64,000 nt of DNA, from contig JAHQIY010000010.1 in assembly GCA_019054805.1 (NCBI GenBank), positions 2,711,501-2,775,500 of the forward strand, read 5' to 3'. Numbering within the stretch: the stretch's first letter is position 1; each line of letters begins with the position of its first letter. The translations under genes and the position numbers were made by a program. This stretch comes from Brachionus manjavacas (lineage: Eukaryota > Rotifera > Eurotatoria > Ploima > Brachionidae). Shown piece after piece: positions 33,539 through 48,002 of this stretch. Below the pieces are notes generated by a model, which did no database searches, was not told the origin of the DNA, and saw nothing but the letters and a program-made list of their open reading frames with translations.

Positions 33539-33840
33539 GGGCCCGTATAGCCGAATGGTTAGCGTGTTAGTCATGCAAGCAGAGGATCGAGGGTCAAAAC
33601 CCGCTGAGGGTGAAAAAATCTTCTAAAATATCGAATGTTTAAACCTCTTTCATCTTAAAAAAAGGGAGACTAGTTTCGACTGGGTAATAATTGCTGTGTA
33701 GATGATCAACTTGATGAAGTATCCTCTGTGTCAGATCGGAGCCGTTGCTCAAAAAGGTACTTGAAAAGGAGATGAGCGCCTCTCGACAATTATTACTCTA
33801 TACAGGATAGAATAGGGACAATTATTACTCTATACAGAAT
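33539..33840 (+). mobile_element. tRNA-headed SINE, unit 3
   Basis: Head at 33539-33612. No substitutions in the box A- or box B-like segments relative to the other units. Confidence 0.6.
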
Positions 33841-34010
33841 CAAGTTTTCTCATTAGAGTATAATAGAATTCCTTTAAAAGATTTCCAACCTTTTCAATAT
33901 TTTTTTCAGCGATTAACCTGAATTGATAAGTGAAAATATTAGATTTCTCGACCTAAATAGGAAGCTCAGTAAAAATTTATCATCACTGAAAAGACAACCA
34001 ACCAACAATA

Positions 34011-35502
34011 CAGTCAATCCTGGGTATAATGAACAACTTGGGCGGAAAATTCGGTATTCGTTATATCGAAAAATGATAGGTACAAAAAAATTTTATTGAT
34101 AAAAAATCTAAAATAAAAATGTGAGAAAAAACAAAAAGTTATTTTTTTTTTGAAAAAAATCGGTAATAGATGGTTGTTTGGTAAAGCTACTTTCAATTAT
34201 AAAATCTTCAATATTAAATAATAAATTAATTACATTAATTTTCTGTACCGGCTAAGTTCTTTTCGTAATGTTCTCTGTTGCTTTTGACTACAAAATAGTA
34301 GAAATTGTAGAAGCATTAACGTTGTATTTTTGGCCAGCTTTGAAGTGGTTATTTTTCGCTCAGTATGCTTTTTTTAATTTCTATCTTGACTTCAAGAGAT
34401 AAACATTTTCTCTTTTTTTTCAAACTTGCTTTTCATTCATTTTTATCAATTAGAATTTTTAGATAAACAATAATTATTTATTTATTTTGTTTTCTGTACC
34501 GAGCAAAAGCTCCTTGAGATTAAAAAAGAAAATCAAAATAAAATAAAGTAAAATAAGATAGAATAAAAATTTAAAAAATTAAATGTAATAAAATGGCTTA
34601 AAATAGAGGAAAATTAATGAAATTGAACTAAGAGAGTAAAAGGATACATATTTTTAAAAATTGATTGTTCAGGGAAAAAGAAGAAATTGTAAGGTAGCAA
34701 TTACACAATGGAGTACGGTTTTCAATACATCTTGATTCGAAACCTTCTTTGTATTCCTCCACCAGTCTTACAACTAGTGGAATAGAATGACTCAGTCCTG
34801 TCCCAACATATATCTCACTCAACTCAAAAAGCCGATTCGAGACTGTTAGTAATTTAAGTTTATTAAAAGCTTCATGATTCACGATGTTGGAGGGAGTATC
34901 ATATTTTAACTTGAGGATAGATCTTACTGCTGTATTCTGAATTGCTTGTAGTTTTTTGATATTATTTTCTGAAAATGAATTCAAGCAAGGAAAAGAATAG
35001 TCTAAAATAGATCCGACTAAAGATTTATATAAATTTCTTGGTGTGTTTTGAGTAAGACCCCATTTTTTGCTTGACAATATCTTAATAATATTTAACCTTT
35101 TATTGCAGCGTTCTTTGATTTCGTCTACTAATATATTAAAATTTAATTTAGAATCAAATTTTTTACCAAGAAACTTGATTTCTTTTTGGCTCACTATTCT
35201 GTTTCCATAAATTTTTTAGTTTAGATTATCACTCTCTTTTTTTATCTAGAAAAGACTAATGAACACGACTTTTCTAATTAGTAATTGTCAAGTATTTATC
35301 TACTATTTTTTATTATCAAGGTTCATTTTTTTAGCTTATTTACTCTATTTTGATTATTTTTTTTTATCTAATTTTATTAACTTTTATTTTATTTTTATTT
35401 TATTTTTAACTTATTATAAAGGAGCTTTAGCTTGGTACAGAAAACAAATAAATAAAATAAAATAAAAAAATAATGGGGGTTCGTTATACAGAGGATCGAC
35501 TG
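34011..35502 (-). mobile_element. Pogo/Tigger-like transposon with nested LINEs, unit 3
   Basis: Left end CAGTCAATCC and right end inverted CAGTCGATCC with TA on both sides. Carries the TGTGAGAAAAAAC version of the C-terminal tail, as in units 1, 4 and 5. Confidence 0.7.
34494..35275 (-). pseudogene. LINE RT C-terminal piece, unit 3
   Basis: Open from 35194 to 34628. The last ~20 residues are frameshifted relative to unit 2 by a shorter A-run near 34675. Confidence 0.8.
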
Positions 35503-35984
35503 TAGTTGAAAATGATTTAAAATCTTCTTGATGTAGAATATGGCCAATATAACTTAGCTTAGCTTTGATATCATTTGATTTGTTTGAGAAACTTATTCGC
35601 GAAGACTTATTAGTTTAGCTTTTAAGTTTTAAATCTTTTGAGAATTAAACAAAACTTTTTTCTCATGATTTATGATCCATGTTAGCTACCACTCCGTACT
35701 GAGTAGTAGTACTACTCCTACTAATAACAAAATATAATAAATGTTAAGAATTTGTATAAAAATTTTTATTCAAATTTTGATTAGAATTAATCAAGCCAAA
35801 AAAGAAAAAGAAAATAGAAAAAAAGATCAAAAATTCTTATCTTTTTTATTAACTACAAAAATTATTCAGTGAAGAGAAAAAAGGAGAAAAAATTAAAATC
35901 GCAATAAATCACTTGACCATAAAATACACATAAACTTAGAAAAAAGGCGCTTGAATAAAAGCCAACATAATAATAATAAAATGC

Positions 35985-37785
35985 TTAATTTAACAAATCC
36001 ACTGTTGACCCGATCAGGGTAGATATAGAACCGGCTGTTATTTGAGATCGACTTGCACTCTTCTGCACACTGGCACTCTGCTGCGGATCATAGTCACAAA
36101 AGTACTTGCCCGACTCCACTCTTTCCTTGAGCAGCGACAGCTTGTAGTTGGCACTGGTAATTTTAAACTTAACTGTGGACAAAGTGTCATTGTCAATGTG
36201 AAATTTGGTGTACACGGGCTGATAGAGCTGGTCCAGCGAGCTCAATTTTTCGCCACTGACCTCACTAACCTTGAACTTGGCGCTCACCTTTCCGTCCATG
36301 CTAACACACCCGATCTGAAATAGGACCTGAGTGCGTTCTTCCTTCTCCTGTCTGTTTACTAGCGCCTTTGGCTCCGATGACTCTAAACTCACCCTGAACT
36401 CCTTGGTGTCCACCACAATCACCATCGGCATCAGCACCATAAAACTGCACTGGCCCAAACTCTTGCCATGCGTGAGCCTGTAGTCCAAGACAAGCTCAAC
36501 AGTCTGCTGGTCGTGGTTGCACGACCAATTGGCCTCGAGCACCATCGGCGCCTCTTCTTTCAAATACCTAAATTCATACTTGAGCAATTCGAAGTTGAAA
36601 AAGGCCGCCATTTTGTTCACTTGATGCTGGGCCTTTAGCTCACTGACCAAATTTTGTGTCTTGAACCTGAAGTTGAACTCGTCCATGCCCGTGAACAAAG
36701 ACTCGTTTTTTTCTAGCAGTTGTGTGTTCAGCTTCAAGTCCTGGTTGAGTATGCTCAAATTTTTGAGGTTAAACTCCAACAAAGGCAGCTCCAGAGACAA
36801 CAGCTTCAAAATGGCATACGGAAAGGATATTTTCATGCAGCCAAAGCACTTGATTTTAGATCTTGACGGCTCGCCGATTTTAAAATAGGCATGGATGGTC
36901 TCGTTGAAAGCAATGGCAATGGGAATGATCTCGCAGCCGGCATTCACGGTCAATGGGCTGATTATGGACGCTCTGGTGCTCTGCTGCTCGAACAGAGAAG
37001 TGGTGTGACGAAAGTCGGGAGTGGTCCGGCCTGGAAAGCACGCCGGAGTGAATCTGCCCGCCGGCGAAGAGCTCACCGTGGGTTTTTTGATGGCCAGATT
37101 GTACTGAAACGAGCTCTCCACTTCTTTGTCCTCGTCAATGTTGTACAATGAGTTTTCGTTGGCAATTTTGGCTTTGGGCGAAAAGTCCATGTCGAACAGA
37201 GAAGACTCGCTCTTGTTCAAATCGGCCTGCAAGTTGCTGCCCATGGACACCGACCGGGTCATGCTTGACTCGGCGCTGAAGTTGTACTGGTAGGTTTTTG
37301 AGTGTTGCTTGGGCGCTTTGGACGCCGGTTTCTGCAGCTGGAGATTCTTGCTTATTTCGCGCAGCACGTCCATGTTCTGCACGTTGGTCTGCTCGTTTTT
37401 GGGGTTGATTTTGAGCATCACTTTGACCGGCTGCTCGTCCGAGTCCGACTCGGACTCGGAGCTTGACGGCGAGGAGACATAGTTGTTCATGTCGTCGTTG
37501 GTGCGACGCCGCAAGTCTATGGATGAGTCGGGCCGCAGTGAGTAGCCCTCGCTGTCAACATCGCTGATTTTCAAATGGTCAAACAGGTCCAGAGACAGGG
37601 AGTTGAGTGACTTTTCTTCGCCGCTCTTGGTCTCGTCCACCTGGCTCGTCGCTGCTGACGATGATGCTGCTGCTGATGCTGATGCCGATGCAGGTTTGCT
37701 CTGCGCTTGCTTTTTTGGTTTTTGCTGTGAGATTTTTTGTTTCGGTTTCGACCGGTCAGAAAGTCAACGTTGAAAATGTTCAAGC
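35985..37785 (-). CDS. FCHO-type terminal exon, copy 3
   Basis: A 551-codon frame (37640-35985) covers the linker and the complete mu-homology domain. One T is lost from a run of seven at 37711-37716, so the first ~30 residues after the acceptor are out of frame with the rest. Confidence 0.85.
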
Positions 37786-38989
37786 CTTGGGTGGACAAAA
37801 TTTTTTATTTGTTTGTGGTAAGGGGACAGTTTTTGGAAGATTTAAATTTAAATTATGGATAGATTTTTTTATTTTTTTGATTTTTTGTTATTTTTTTAGT
37901 TTACTTTTTTTATTTGTCGCTCCGAGGTTAAAATTCCTAAAAAAATGGCTGGTCATTTTTTAAAAAATTAAGAAAATTTTTTGGGAAAAATTTTTGGGGT
38001 CAAATGGGTGAAAAAAAAGTCAAATAATTAAATTTAAAACTCAACAACTCAAAAAAAAAACTAAATAATATCACCCCTTTTTCGTGGCCTTTTGCTACTG
38101 GGGGTTAGGATCAGAATTTTTTTATTTTTAACGCCAAATAAAATTTTAGACCTTTCAAAATATAAAAACTTTATATCAATCAAATTTAAGGACTCAAAGG
38201 GACTAAATCCCGATTTTGTCCGTAAAATATTAATTAACAAAAAAGCTTCATTTTTGTAACTAGACATTTATTCATTTGTTTTTCTGTACCGAGCTAGGGC
38301 TCCTTCAGAATAAATCAAAAAAATCAAAATCAAAAAGAAAATCAAAATAAAATAAATAAGCCAAAAAAATGAAAGTTAAGAAGACATCAATTAAAAATTT
38401 ATTAAATAGTCAATTAATTGTATTTATTCGTTAATTAAAAGTATTGTTTGTCATTTAAAACAATTAGTTATCACAAAATTTAATTAAATGTCATTTAATT
38501 TATGAAATAAAGTCAAGTTTAAAAATATCATTAATTAAATTTATTTTATAAGTTTTAAAAAAATAAGGAATCGTGCTTGGACAATAAAACCAGTCTAATA
38601 TACCATAAACCAGAAATACCTTGTTATTTAAGCTTAAAAAAATTTCCATTTTTTGCTCACCAAAATAATTAATAAAAATTGTTATTCTAAAAATCAAGAA
38701 AAATTATCTCAATCGAAATTAAGATAGTGATTAAAAAAATGCTATTTAATTAATTGTGGTAAGATACCTTTCATTCAAATTTGATTTAAAAAGTGGGCCC
38801 GGTTTTGAATATAGAATAGCCTAGACTAAGCATAAACGGGGATATAAACAAAAGAAAAATCGTAAATATAAAATACAATAACCACTCTATTAGCGATTCA
38901 GCCGAAATTGCAGAATTTTTTGCATTTAACCTAGAAATTTTTTTGATGGTCAAACATCGGTGAGGTAAAGTTCGCTAATATTTCTTATA

Positions 38990-39599
38990 CAGTGGTGCTC
39001 CGGATTTAGTAATTTACGTAAATTTATGTAAAAAAAAATGTCCAAAAAATTGAAATAATTAAAAATTAAAAAAAAAATGAATTTTTTTTATCCTTAAATA
39101 TTTATTTTCAAAATTATTTAAAAAAAAAAATTAATCATAATTTACGTAAATTTTGGTAAAATATAATCAATTTAATAGAAAAAATAGTAAATTTGGTAAT
39201 TAAAATTTTTAATTAATTTTTTTATGGTAAAAAATATCTGAAATAGTTTTAATGCTTTTTAAGTGTTTGACCAACCTCCTTTATTTTCTATTAATTTAAT
39301 TACTATCTAGATTTTAATTTAAATTAATAATAATTTTATTTTATATTTTCAATTTTAACCCTTTTTAAATGTTTAATGTAATTTTGACATTTTACCATTT
39401 TTTAACCATTAAATTGATTACTTTTCATCAAAATTTACGTAAATTATGGAATTTTTTTACACAATTTTGAAAATAAATATTGAATGATAAAAAATTCATT
39501 TTTTTTTTAAAAAGTGCCAAATTATTTCAATTTTTTGGAAATTTTTTTACATAATTTTACGTAAAATTTTCGATATTCACCAAATTTTATGTAAAATCT
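38990..39599. mobile_element. Fold-back element, unit 3
   Basis: Longer A-run after ATTTATGT (near 39030) than in units 1, 2 and 5. Structure otherwise the same. Confidence 0.65.
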
Positions 39600-39758
39600 A
39601 TATGCATTTAGCAAGAAATGAAATCGTGAAAAAGCTCAAAACAACCGTCAAGAGTAGCAGGAGGTTTTGATCTAATATCCAACAAGGTATGTAAAATCTC
39701 CCTTTCCAAAAACTAGTTAACATACACAAACAATTTAACAGCTCACTCAATTATGGCC

Positions 39759-40128
39759 CTTCAATCTGGAAAAAATCCAAAATTATAATGATTCTTAAAA
39801 AAAGATAAACCTCCAGATAATCTGGACTCTTACAGACCGATCTCCCTTATCAGTTGCTTTGCCAAATGGCTCGAAAAATTGTAAAACAAAAGATTCAAAA
39901 TTCGGCAGAAAAATCAAAAATTCTACCAAATTTTCTATCTTCAGAAAATCTAAAATCACTCAAGACCACACATTGAGATTAATAACAGATGGATTCACCC
40001 ACAATCATCTCACTGGGACTATTTTCTTCGATCTTCGAAAAAGCCTTAGACAAAACATCTCACTATGGTATAATAGCAGAATTTATGCAACGCAATCTCC
40101 ATTAATTATTTCGGGTCTAGTCCATTAG
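39759..40128 (+). pseudogene. LINE reverse transcriptase relic, + strand, unit 3
   Basis: Identical by eye to unit 1 across the readable motifs. Confidence 0.6.
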
Positions 40129-40499
40129 GTGAACAATTCATGTTCACGGTATAAGTAAACAAATTGTTCACCTAATTATTTTTAAACTTATAAGTGTTTT
40201 TAATCTTGAACATGAACATTTATTTATAAAATTTTCAAATTTTTTTTTAATTATTCTATTATTACGCTTTCAATTTTAATTAAAAATTATCCATCAATTG
40301 TACTATATTTATACTCCAGCTTTTTCTATCTGTAGTATTAACTCTTATTTGAACTAAAAATTAAACTTTATTTTTTCTATCAGTATTTTTATATGTGTTA
40401 TGCGCAAGGAGCTACCATAGGGGACCTACTAGTAGGCCACCTTCGCAATCTAGTCTTGCTGTAGCTTTTATATATTATTATTATTATTATTATTAAAAA

Positions 40500-41035
40500 A
40501 TGAAAATCCAAGAGCAGAAAGAGTTTCATTAAATTTTAAATCTCTAAAAGTATTAAAGATGTATTTGGCTGAGTCAGTTTCAATGGACAAAGAGAAAGAT
40601 TGAATAGAAGCAAAGCAAATATTAAACATTTTCTCTTGATCAACAGTACTTGAAGCTTTCTTAAAATTACCAACAAATTTTGTTCTTCTGGAAAGGTGAC
40701 AAAATCAGCATCTCCTCTTAGTTTTGTGGATGTTTTCTAAGAATTTCAAAATTTCTTAGAATTTTTAAAATCATTAGCCTTTTAGCCTCAAAAAATAGTT
40801 TTATTTTTTTGACGGTTCAGTTTTTTAAACTCCCCTCTAGCTTCCCTATATTCAAAAAGATTCTGTTCTGTTTTGTCCATCATTTAATTTTGATAATTTT
40901 AATCCTTAAAATTTCATAATGATCTGAGTTCACAATCAAACCAAGGAGATTGTTCAATTTTCTTATTCTTTGATTTCTTTAATGGACAACATGATTCTTT
41001 ATTATCCTTAATTAGACTCCACTTACTCTCTACAA
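40500..41035 (-). pseudogene. LINE endonuclease/RT linker relic, unit 4
   Basis: Has the 11-bp block absent from unit 1. No further private changes noted. Confidence 0.55.
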
Positions 41036-41335
41036 GGGCCCGTATAGCCGAATGGTTAGCGTGTTAGTCATGCAAGCAGAGGATCGAGGGTCAAAACCCG
41101 CTGAGGGTGAAAAAATCTTCTAAAATATCGAATGTTTAAACCTCTTTCATCTTAAAAAAGGGAGACTAGTTTCGACTGGGTAATAATTGCTGTGTAGATG
41201 ATCAACTTGATGAAGTATCCTCTGTGTCAGATCGGAGCCGTTGCTCAAAAAGGTACTTGAAAAGGAGATGAGCGCCTCTCGACAATTATTACTCTATACA
41301 GGATAGAATAGGGACAATTATTACTCTATACAGAA
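41036..41335 (+). mobile_element. tRNA-headed SINE, unit 4
   Basis: Head at 41036-41109. The A-run near 41155 is the short form, as in units 1 and 5. Confidence 0.6.
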
Positions 41336-41505
41336 TCAAGTTTTCTCATTAGAGTATAATAGAATTCCTTTAAAAGATTTCCAACCTTTTCAATATTTTT
41401 TCAGCGATTAACCTGAATTGATAAGTGAAAATATTAGATTTCTCGACCTAAATAGGAAGCTCAGTAAAAATTTATCATCACTGAAAAGACAACCAACCAA
41501 CAATA

Positions 41506-42999
41506 CAGTCAATCCTGGGTATAATGAACAACTTGGGCGGAAAATTCGGTATTCGTTATATCGAAAAATGATAGGTACAAAAAAAATTTTATTGATAAAA
41601 AATCTAAAATAAAAATGTGAGAAAAAACAAAAAGTTATTTTTTTTTTGAAAAAAATCGGTAATAGATGGTTGTTTGGTAAAGCTACTTTCAATTATAAAA
41701 TCTTCAATATTAAATAATAAATTAATTACATTAATTTTCTGTACCGGCTAAGTTCTTTTCGTAATGTTCTCTGTTGCTTTTGACTACAAAATAGTAGAAA
41801 TTGTAGAAGCATTAACGTTGTATTTTTGGCCAGCTTTGAAGTGGTTATTTTTCGCTCAGTATGCTTTTTTTTAATTTCTATCTTGACTTCAAGAGATAAA
41901 CATTTTCTCTTTTTTTTCAAACTTGCTTTTCATTCATTTTTATCAATTAGAATTTTTAGATAAACAATAATTATTTATTTATTTTGTTTTCTGTACCGAG
42001 CAAAAGCTCCTTGAGATTAAAAAAAGAAAATCAAAATAAAATAAAGTAAAATAAGATAGAATAAAAATTTAAAAAATTAAATGTAATAAAATGGCTTAAA
42101 ATAGAGGAAAATTAATGAAATTGAACTAAGAGAGTAAAAGGATACATATTTTTAAAAATTGATTGTTCAGGGAAAAAAGAAGAAATTGTAAGGTAGCAAT
42201 TACACAATGGAGTACGGTTTTCAATACATCTTGATTCGAAACCTTCTTTGTATTCCTCCACCAGTCTTACAACTAGTGGAATAGAATGACTCAGTCCTGT
42301 CCCAACATATATCTCACTCAACTCAAAAAGCCGATTCGAGACTGTTAGTAATTTAAGTTTATTAAAAGCTTCATGATTCACGATGTTGGAGGGAGTATCA
42401 TATTTTAACTTGAGGATAGATCTTACTGCTGTATTCTGAATTGCTTGTAGTTTTTTGATATTATTTTCTGAAAATGAATTCAAGCAAGGAAAAGAATAGT
42501 CTAAAATAGATCCGACTAAAGATTTATATAAATTTCTTGGTGTGTTTTGAGTAAGACCCCATTTTTTGCTTGACAATATCTTAATAATATTTAACCTTTT
42601 ATTGCAGCGTTCTTTGATTTCGTCTACTAATATATTAAAATTTAATTTAGAATCAAATTTTTTACCAAGAAACTTGATTTCTTTTTGGCTCACTATTCTG
42701 TTTCCATAAATTTTTTAGTTTAGATTATCACTCTCTTTTTTTATCTAGAAAAGACTAATGAACACGACTTTTCTAATTAGTAATTGTCAAGTATTTATCT
42801 ACTATTTTTTATTATCAAGGTTCATTTTTTTAGCTTATTTACTCTATTTTGATTATTTTTTTATCTAATTTTATTAACTTTTATTTTATTTTTATTTTAT
42901 TTTTAACTTATTATAAAGGAGCTTTAGCTTGGTACAGAAAACAAATAAATAAAATAAAATAAAAAAATAATGGGGGTTCGTTATACAGAGGATCGACTG
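41506..42999 (-). mobile_element. Pogo/Tigger-like transposon with nested LINEs, unit 4
   Basis: The HTH part is best read here: 41920-41726 gives a continuous frame including KRKCLSLEVKIEI and ERKITTSKLAKNTT, then a shift. Confidence 0.7.
41991..42773 (-). pseudogene. LINE RT C-terminal piece, unit 4
   Basis: 193-codon frame open from 42693 to 42112, with the same protein as unit 2. Confidence 0.8.
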
Positions 43000-43484
43000 T
43001 AGTTGAAAATGATTTAAAATCTTCTTGATGTAGAATATGGCCAATATAACTTAGCTTAGCTTTGATATCATTTGATTTGTTTGAGAAACTTATTCGCGAA
43101 GACTTATTAGTTTAGCTTTTAAGTTTTAAATCTTTTGAGAATTAAACAAAACTTTTTTCTCATGATTTATGATCCATGTTAGCTACCACTCCGTACTGAG
43201 TAGTAGTACTACTCCTACTAATAACAAAATATAATAAATGTTAAGAATTTGTATAAAAATTTTTATTCAAATTTTGATTAGAATTAATCAAGCCAAAAAA
43301 GAAAAAAGAAAATAGAAAAAAAAAGATCAAAAATTCTTATCTTTTTTATTAACTACAAAAATTATTCAGTGAAGAGAAAAAAGGAGAAAAAATTAAAATC
43401 GCAATAAATCACTTGACCATAAAATACACATAAACTTAGAAAAAAGGCGCTTGAATAAAAGCCAACATAATAATAATAAAATGC

Positions 43485-45285
43485 TTAATTTAACAAATCC
43501 ACTGTTGACCCGATCAGGGTAGATATAGAACCGGCTGTTATTTGAGATCGACTTGCACTCTTCTGCACACTGGCACTCTGCTGCGGATCATAGTCACAAA
43601 AGTACTTGCCCGACTCCACTCTTTCCTTGAGCAGCGACAGCTTGTAGTTGGCACTGGTAATTTTAAACTTAACTGTGGACAAAGTGTCATTGTCAATGTG
43701 AAATTTGGTGTACACGGGCTGATAGAGCTGGTCCAGCGAGCTCAATTTTTCGCCACTGACCTCACTAACCTTGAACTTGGCGCTCACCTTTCCGTCCATG
43801 CTAACACACCCGATCTGAAATAGGACCTGAGTGCGTTCTTCCTTCTCCTGTCTGTTTACTAGCGCCTTTGGCTCCGATGACTCTAAACTCACCCTGAACT
43901 CCTTGGTGTCCACCACAATCACCATCGGCATCAGCACCATAAAACTGCACTGGCCCAAACTCTTGCCATGCGTGAGCCTGTAGTCCAAGACAAGCTCAAC
44001 AGTCTGCTGGTCGTGGTTGCACGACCAATTGGCCTCGAGCACCATCGGCGCCTCTTCTTTCAAATACCTAAATTCATACTTGAGCAATTCGAAGTTGAAA
44101 AAGGCCGCCATTTTGTTCACTTGATGCTGGGCCTTTAGCTCACTGACCAAATTTTGTGTCTTGAACCTGAAGTTGAACTCGTCCATGCCCGTGAACAAAG
44201 ACTCGTTTTTTTCTAGCAGTTGTGTGTTCAGCTTCAAGTCCTGGTTGAGTATGCTCAAATTTTTGAGGTTAAACTCCAACAAAGGCAGCTCCAGAGACAA
44301 CAGCTTCAAAATGGCATACGGAAAGGATATTTTCATGCAGCCAAAGCACTTGATTTTAGATCTTGACGGCTCGCCGATTTTAAAATAGGCATGGATGGTC
44401 TCGTTGAAAGCAATGGCAATGGGAATGATCTCGCAGCCGGCATTCACGGTCAATGGGCTGATTATGGACGCTCTGGTGCTCTGCTGCTCGAACAGAGAAG
44501 TGGTGTGACGAAAGTCGGAGTGGTCCGGCCTGGAAAGCACGCCGGAGTGAATCTGCCCGCCGGCGAAGAGCTCACCGTGGGTTTTTTGATGGCCAGATTG
44601 TACTGAAACGAGCTCTCCACTTCTTTGTCCTCGTCAATGTTGTACAATGAGTTTTCGTTGGCAATTTTGGCTTTGGGCGAAAAGTCCATGTCGAACAGAG
44701 AAGACTCGCTCTTGTTCAAATCGGCCTGCAAGTTGCTGCCCATGGACACCGACCGGGTCATGCTTGACTCGGCGCTGAAGTTGTACTGGTAGGTTTTTGA
44801 GTGTTGCTTGGGCGCTTTGGACGCCGGTTTCTGCAGCTGGAGATTCTTGCTTATTTCGCGCAGCACGTCCATGTTCTGCACGTTGGTCTGCTCGTTTTTG
44901 GGGTTGATTTTGAGCATCACTTTGACCGGCTGCTCGTCCGAGTCCGACTCGGACTCGGAGCTTGACGGCGAGGAGACATAGTTGTTCATGTCGTCGTTGG
45001 TGCGACGCCGCAAGTCTATGGATGAGTCGGGCCGCAGTGAGTAGCCCTCGCTGTCAACATCGCTGATTTTCAAATGGTCAAACAGGTCCAGAGACAGGGA
45101 GTTGAGTGACTTTTCTTCGCCGCTCTTGGTCTCGTCCACCTGGCTCGTCGCTGCTGACGATGATGCTGCTGCTGATGCTGATGCCGATGCAGGTTTGCTC
45201 TGCGCTTGCTTTTTTTGGTTTTTGCTGTGAGATTTTTTGTTTCGGTTTCGACCGGTCAGAAAGTCAACGTTGAAAATGTTCAAGC
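43485..45285 (-). CDS. FCHO-type terminal exon, copy 4
   Basis: N-terminal part intact as in copy 2. One G is lost from GGG (now 44517-44518) between the linker and the mu-homology domain. This gives a 278-residue upstream frame (45298-44462) and a 351-residue downstream frame (44540-43485) that overlap. The whole mu-homology domain lies in the downstream frame. Confidence 0.85.
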
Positions 45286-46495
45286 CTTGGGTGGACAAAA
45301 TTTTTTATTTGTTTGTGGTAAGGGGACAGTTTTTGGAAGATTTAAATTTAAATTATGGATAGATTTTTTTATTTTTTTTTGATTTTTTGTTATTTTTTTA
45401 GTTTACTTTTTTTTATTTGTCGCTCCGAGGTTAAAATTCCTAAAAAAAATGGCTGGTCATTTTTTAAAAAATTAAGAAAATTTTTTGGGAAAAATTTTTG
45501 GGGTCAAATGGGTGAAAAAAAAGTCAAATAATTAAATTTAAAACTCAACAACTCAAAAAAAAAACTAAATAATATCACCCCTTTTTCGTGGCCTTTTGCT
45601 ACTGGGGGTTAGGATCAGAATTTTTTTATTTTTAACGCCAAATAAAATTTTAGACCTTTCAAAATATAAAAACTTTATATCAATCAAATTTAAGGACTCA
45701 AAGGGACTAAATCCCGATTTTGTCCGTAAAATATTAATTAACAAAAAAGCTTCATTTTTGTAACTAGACATTTATTCATTTGTTTTTCTGTACCGAGCTA
45801 GGGCTCCTTCAGAATAAATCAAAAAAATCAAAATCAAAAAGAAAATCAAAATAAAATAAATAAGCCAAAAAAAAATGAAAGTTTAGAAGACATCAATTAA
45901 AAATTTATTAAATAGTCAATTAATTGTATTTATTCGTTAATTAAAAGTATTGTTGGTCATTTAAAACAATTAGTTATCACAAAATTTAATTAAATGTCAT
46001 TTAATTTATGAAATGAAGTCAAGTTTAAAAATATCATTAATTAAATTTATTTTATAAGTTTTAAAAAAATAAGGAATCGTGCTTGGACAATAAAACCAGT
46101 CTAATATACCATAAACCAGAAATACCTTGTTATTTAAGCTTAAAAAAAATTTCCAATTTTTGCTCACCAAAATAATTAATAAAAATTGTTATTCAAAAAA
46201 TCAACAAAAATTATCTCAATCGAAATTAAGATAGTGATTAAAAAAATGCTATTTAATTAATTGTGGTAAGATACCTTTCATTCAAATTTGATTTAAAAAG
46301 TGGGCCCGGTTTTGAATATAGAATAGCCTAGACTAAGCATAAACGGGGATATAAACAAAAGAAAAATCGTAAATATAAAATACAATAACCACTCTATTAG
46401 CGATTCAGCCGAAATTGCAGAATTTTTTGCATTTAACCTAGAAATTTTTTGATGGTCAAACATCGGTGAGGTAAAGTTCGCTAATATTTCTTATA

Positions 46496-47105
46496 CAGTG
46501 GTGCTCCGGATTTAGTAATTTACGTAAATTTATGTAAAAAAAAATGTCCAAAAAATTGAAATAATTAAAAATTAAAAAAAAAATGAATTTTTTTTATCCT
46601 TAAATATTTATTTTCAAAATTATTTAAAAAAAAAAATTAATCATAATTTACGTAAATTTTGGTAAAATATAATCAATTTAATAGAAAAAATAGTAAATTT
46701 GGTAATTAAAATTTTTAATTAATTTTTTTATGGTAAAAAATATCTGAAATAGTTTTAATGCTTTTTAAGTGTTTGACCAACCTCCTTTATTTTCTATTAA
46801 TTTAATTACTATCTAGATTTTAATTTAAATTAATAATAATTTTATTTTATATTTTCAATTTTAACCCTTTTTAAATGTTTAATGTAATTTTGACATTTTA
46901 CCATTTTTTAACCATTAAATTGATTACTTTTCATCAAAATTTACGTAAATTATGGAATTTTTTTACACAATTTTGAAAATAAATATTGAATGATAAAAAA
47001 ATTCATTTTTTTTTAAAAAGTGCCAAATTATTTCAATTTTTTGGAAATTTTTTTACATAATTTTACGTAAAATTTTCGATATTCACCAAATTTTATGTAA
47101 AATCT
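46496..47105. mobile_element. Fold-back element, unit 4
   Basis: Shares the longer A-run after ATTTATGT with unit 3. Confidence 0.65.
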
Positions 47106-47263
47106 ATATGCATTTAGCAAGAAATGAAATCGTGAAAAAGCTCAAAACAACCGTCAAGAGTAGCAGGAGGTTTTGATCTAATATCCAACAAGGTATGTAA
47201 AATCTCCCTTTCCAAAAACTAGTTAACATACACAAACAATTTAACAGCTCACTCAATTATGGC

Positions 47264-47632
47264 CCTTCAATCTGGAAAAAATCCAAAATTATAATGATTC
47301 TTAAAAAGATAAACCTCCAGATAATCTGGACTCTTACAGACCGATCTCCCTTATCAGTTGCTTTGCCAAATGGCTCGAAAAATTGTAAAACAAAAGATTC
47401 AAAATTCGGCAGAAAAATCAAAAATTCTACCAAATTTTCTATCTTCAGAAAATCTAAAATCACTCAAGACCACACATTGAGATTAATAACAGATGGATTC
47501 ACCCACAATCATCTCACTGGGACTATTTTCTTCGATCTTCGAAAAAGCCTTAGACAAAACATCTCACTATGGTATAATAGCAGAATTTATGCAACGCAAT
47601 CTCCATTAATTATTTCGGGTCTAGTCCATTAG
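47264..47632 (+). pseudogene. LINE reverse transcriptase relic, + strand, unit 4
   Basis: A shorter A-run near 47303 joins an upstream ATG (47294) to the downstream frame. The resulting 112-codon ORF is therefore an accident of run length. Confidence 0.6.
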
Positions 47633-48002
47633 GTGAACAATTCATGTTCACGGTATAAGTAAACAAATTGTTCACCTAATTATTTTTAAACTTATAAGTG
47701 TTTTTAATCTTGAACATGAACATTTATTTATAAAATTTTCAAATTTTTTTTTTAATTATTCTATTATTACGCTTTCAATTTTAATTAAAAATTATCCATC
47801 AATTGTACTATATTTATACTCCAGCTTTTTCTATCTGTAGTATTAACTCTTATTTGAACTAAAAATTAAACTTTATTTTTTCTATCAGTATTTTTATATG
47901 TGTTATGCGCAAGGAGCTACCATAGGGGACCTACTAGTAGGCCACCTTCGCAATCTAGTCTTGCTGTAGCTTTTATATATTATTATTATTATTATTATTA
48001 AA

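Larger units (their letters stand above)
32705..40201 (-). repeat. Tandem array unit 3 (7.50 kb)
   Basis: Groups with units 2 and 4 in the LINE variants (type B), and with units 2 and 5 in the intron variant TTCCATTTTTTGC near 38645. Confidence 0.9.
40202..47705 (-). repeat. Tandem array unit 4 (7.50 kb)
   Basis: Private substitutions near 45955 (TTGTTGGTC) and 46015 (AAATGAAGTC). Shares the intron variant TTCCAATTTTTGC (near 46152) only with unit 1. Confidence 0.9.
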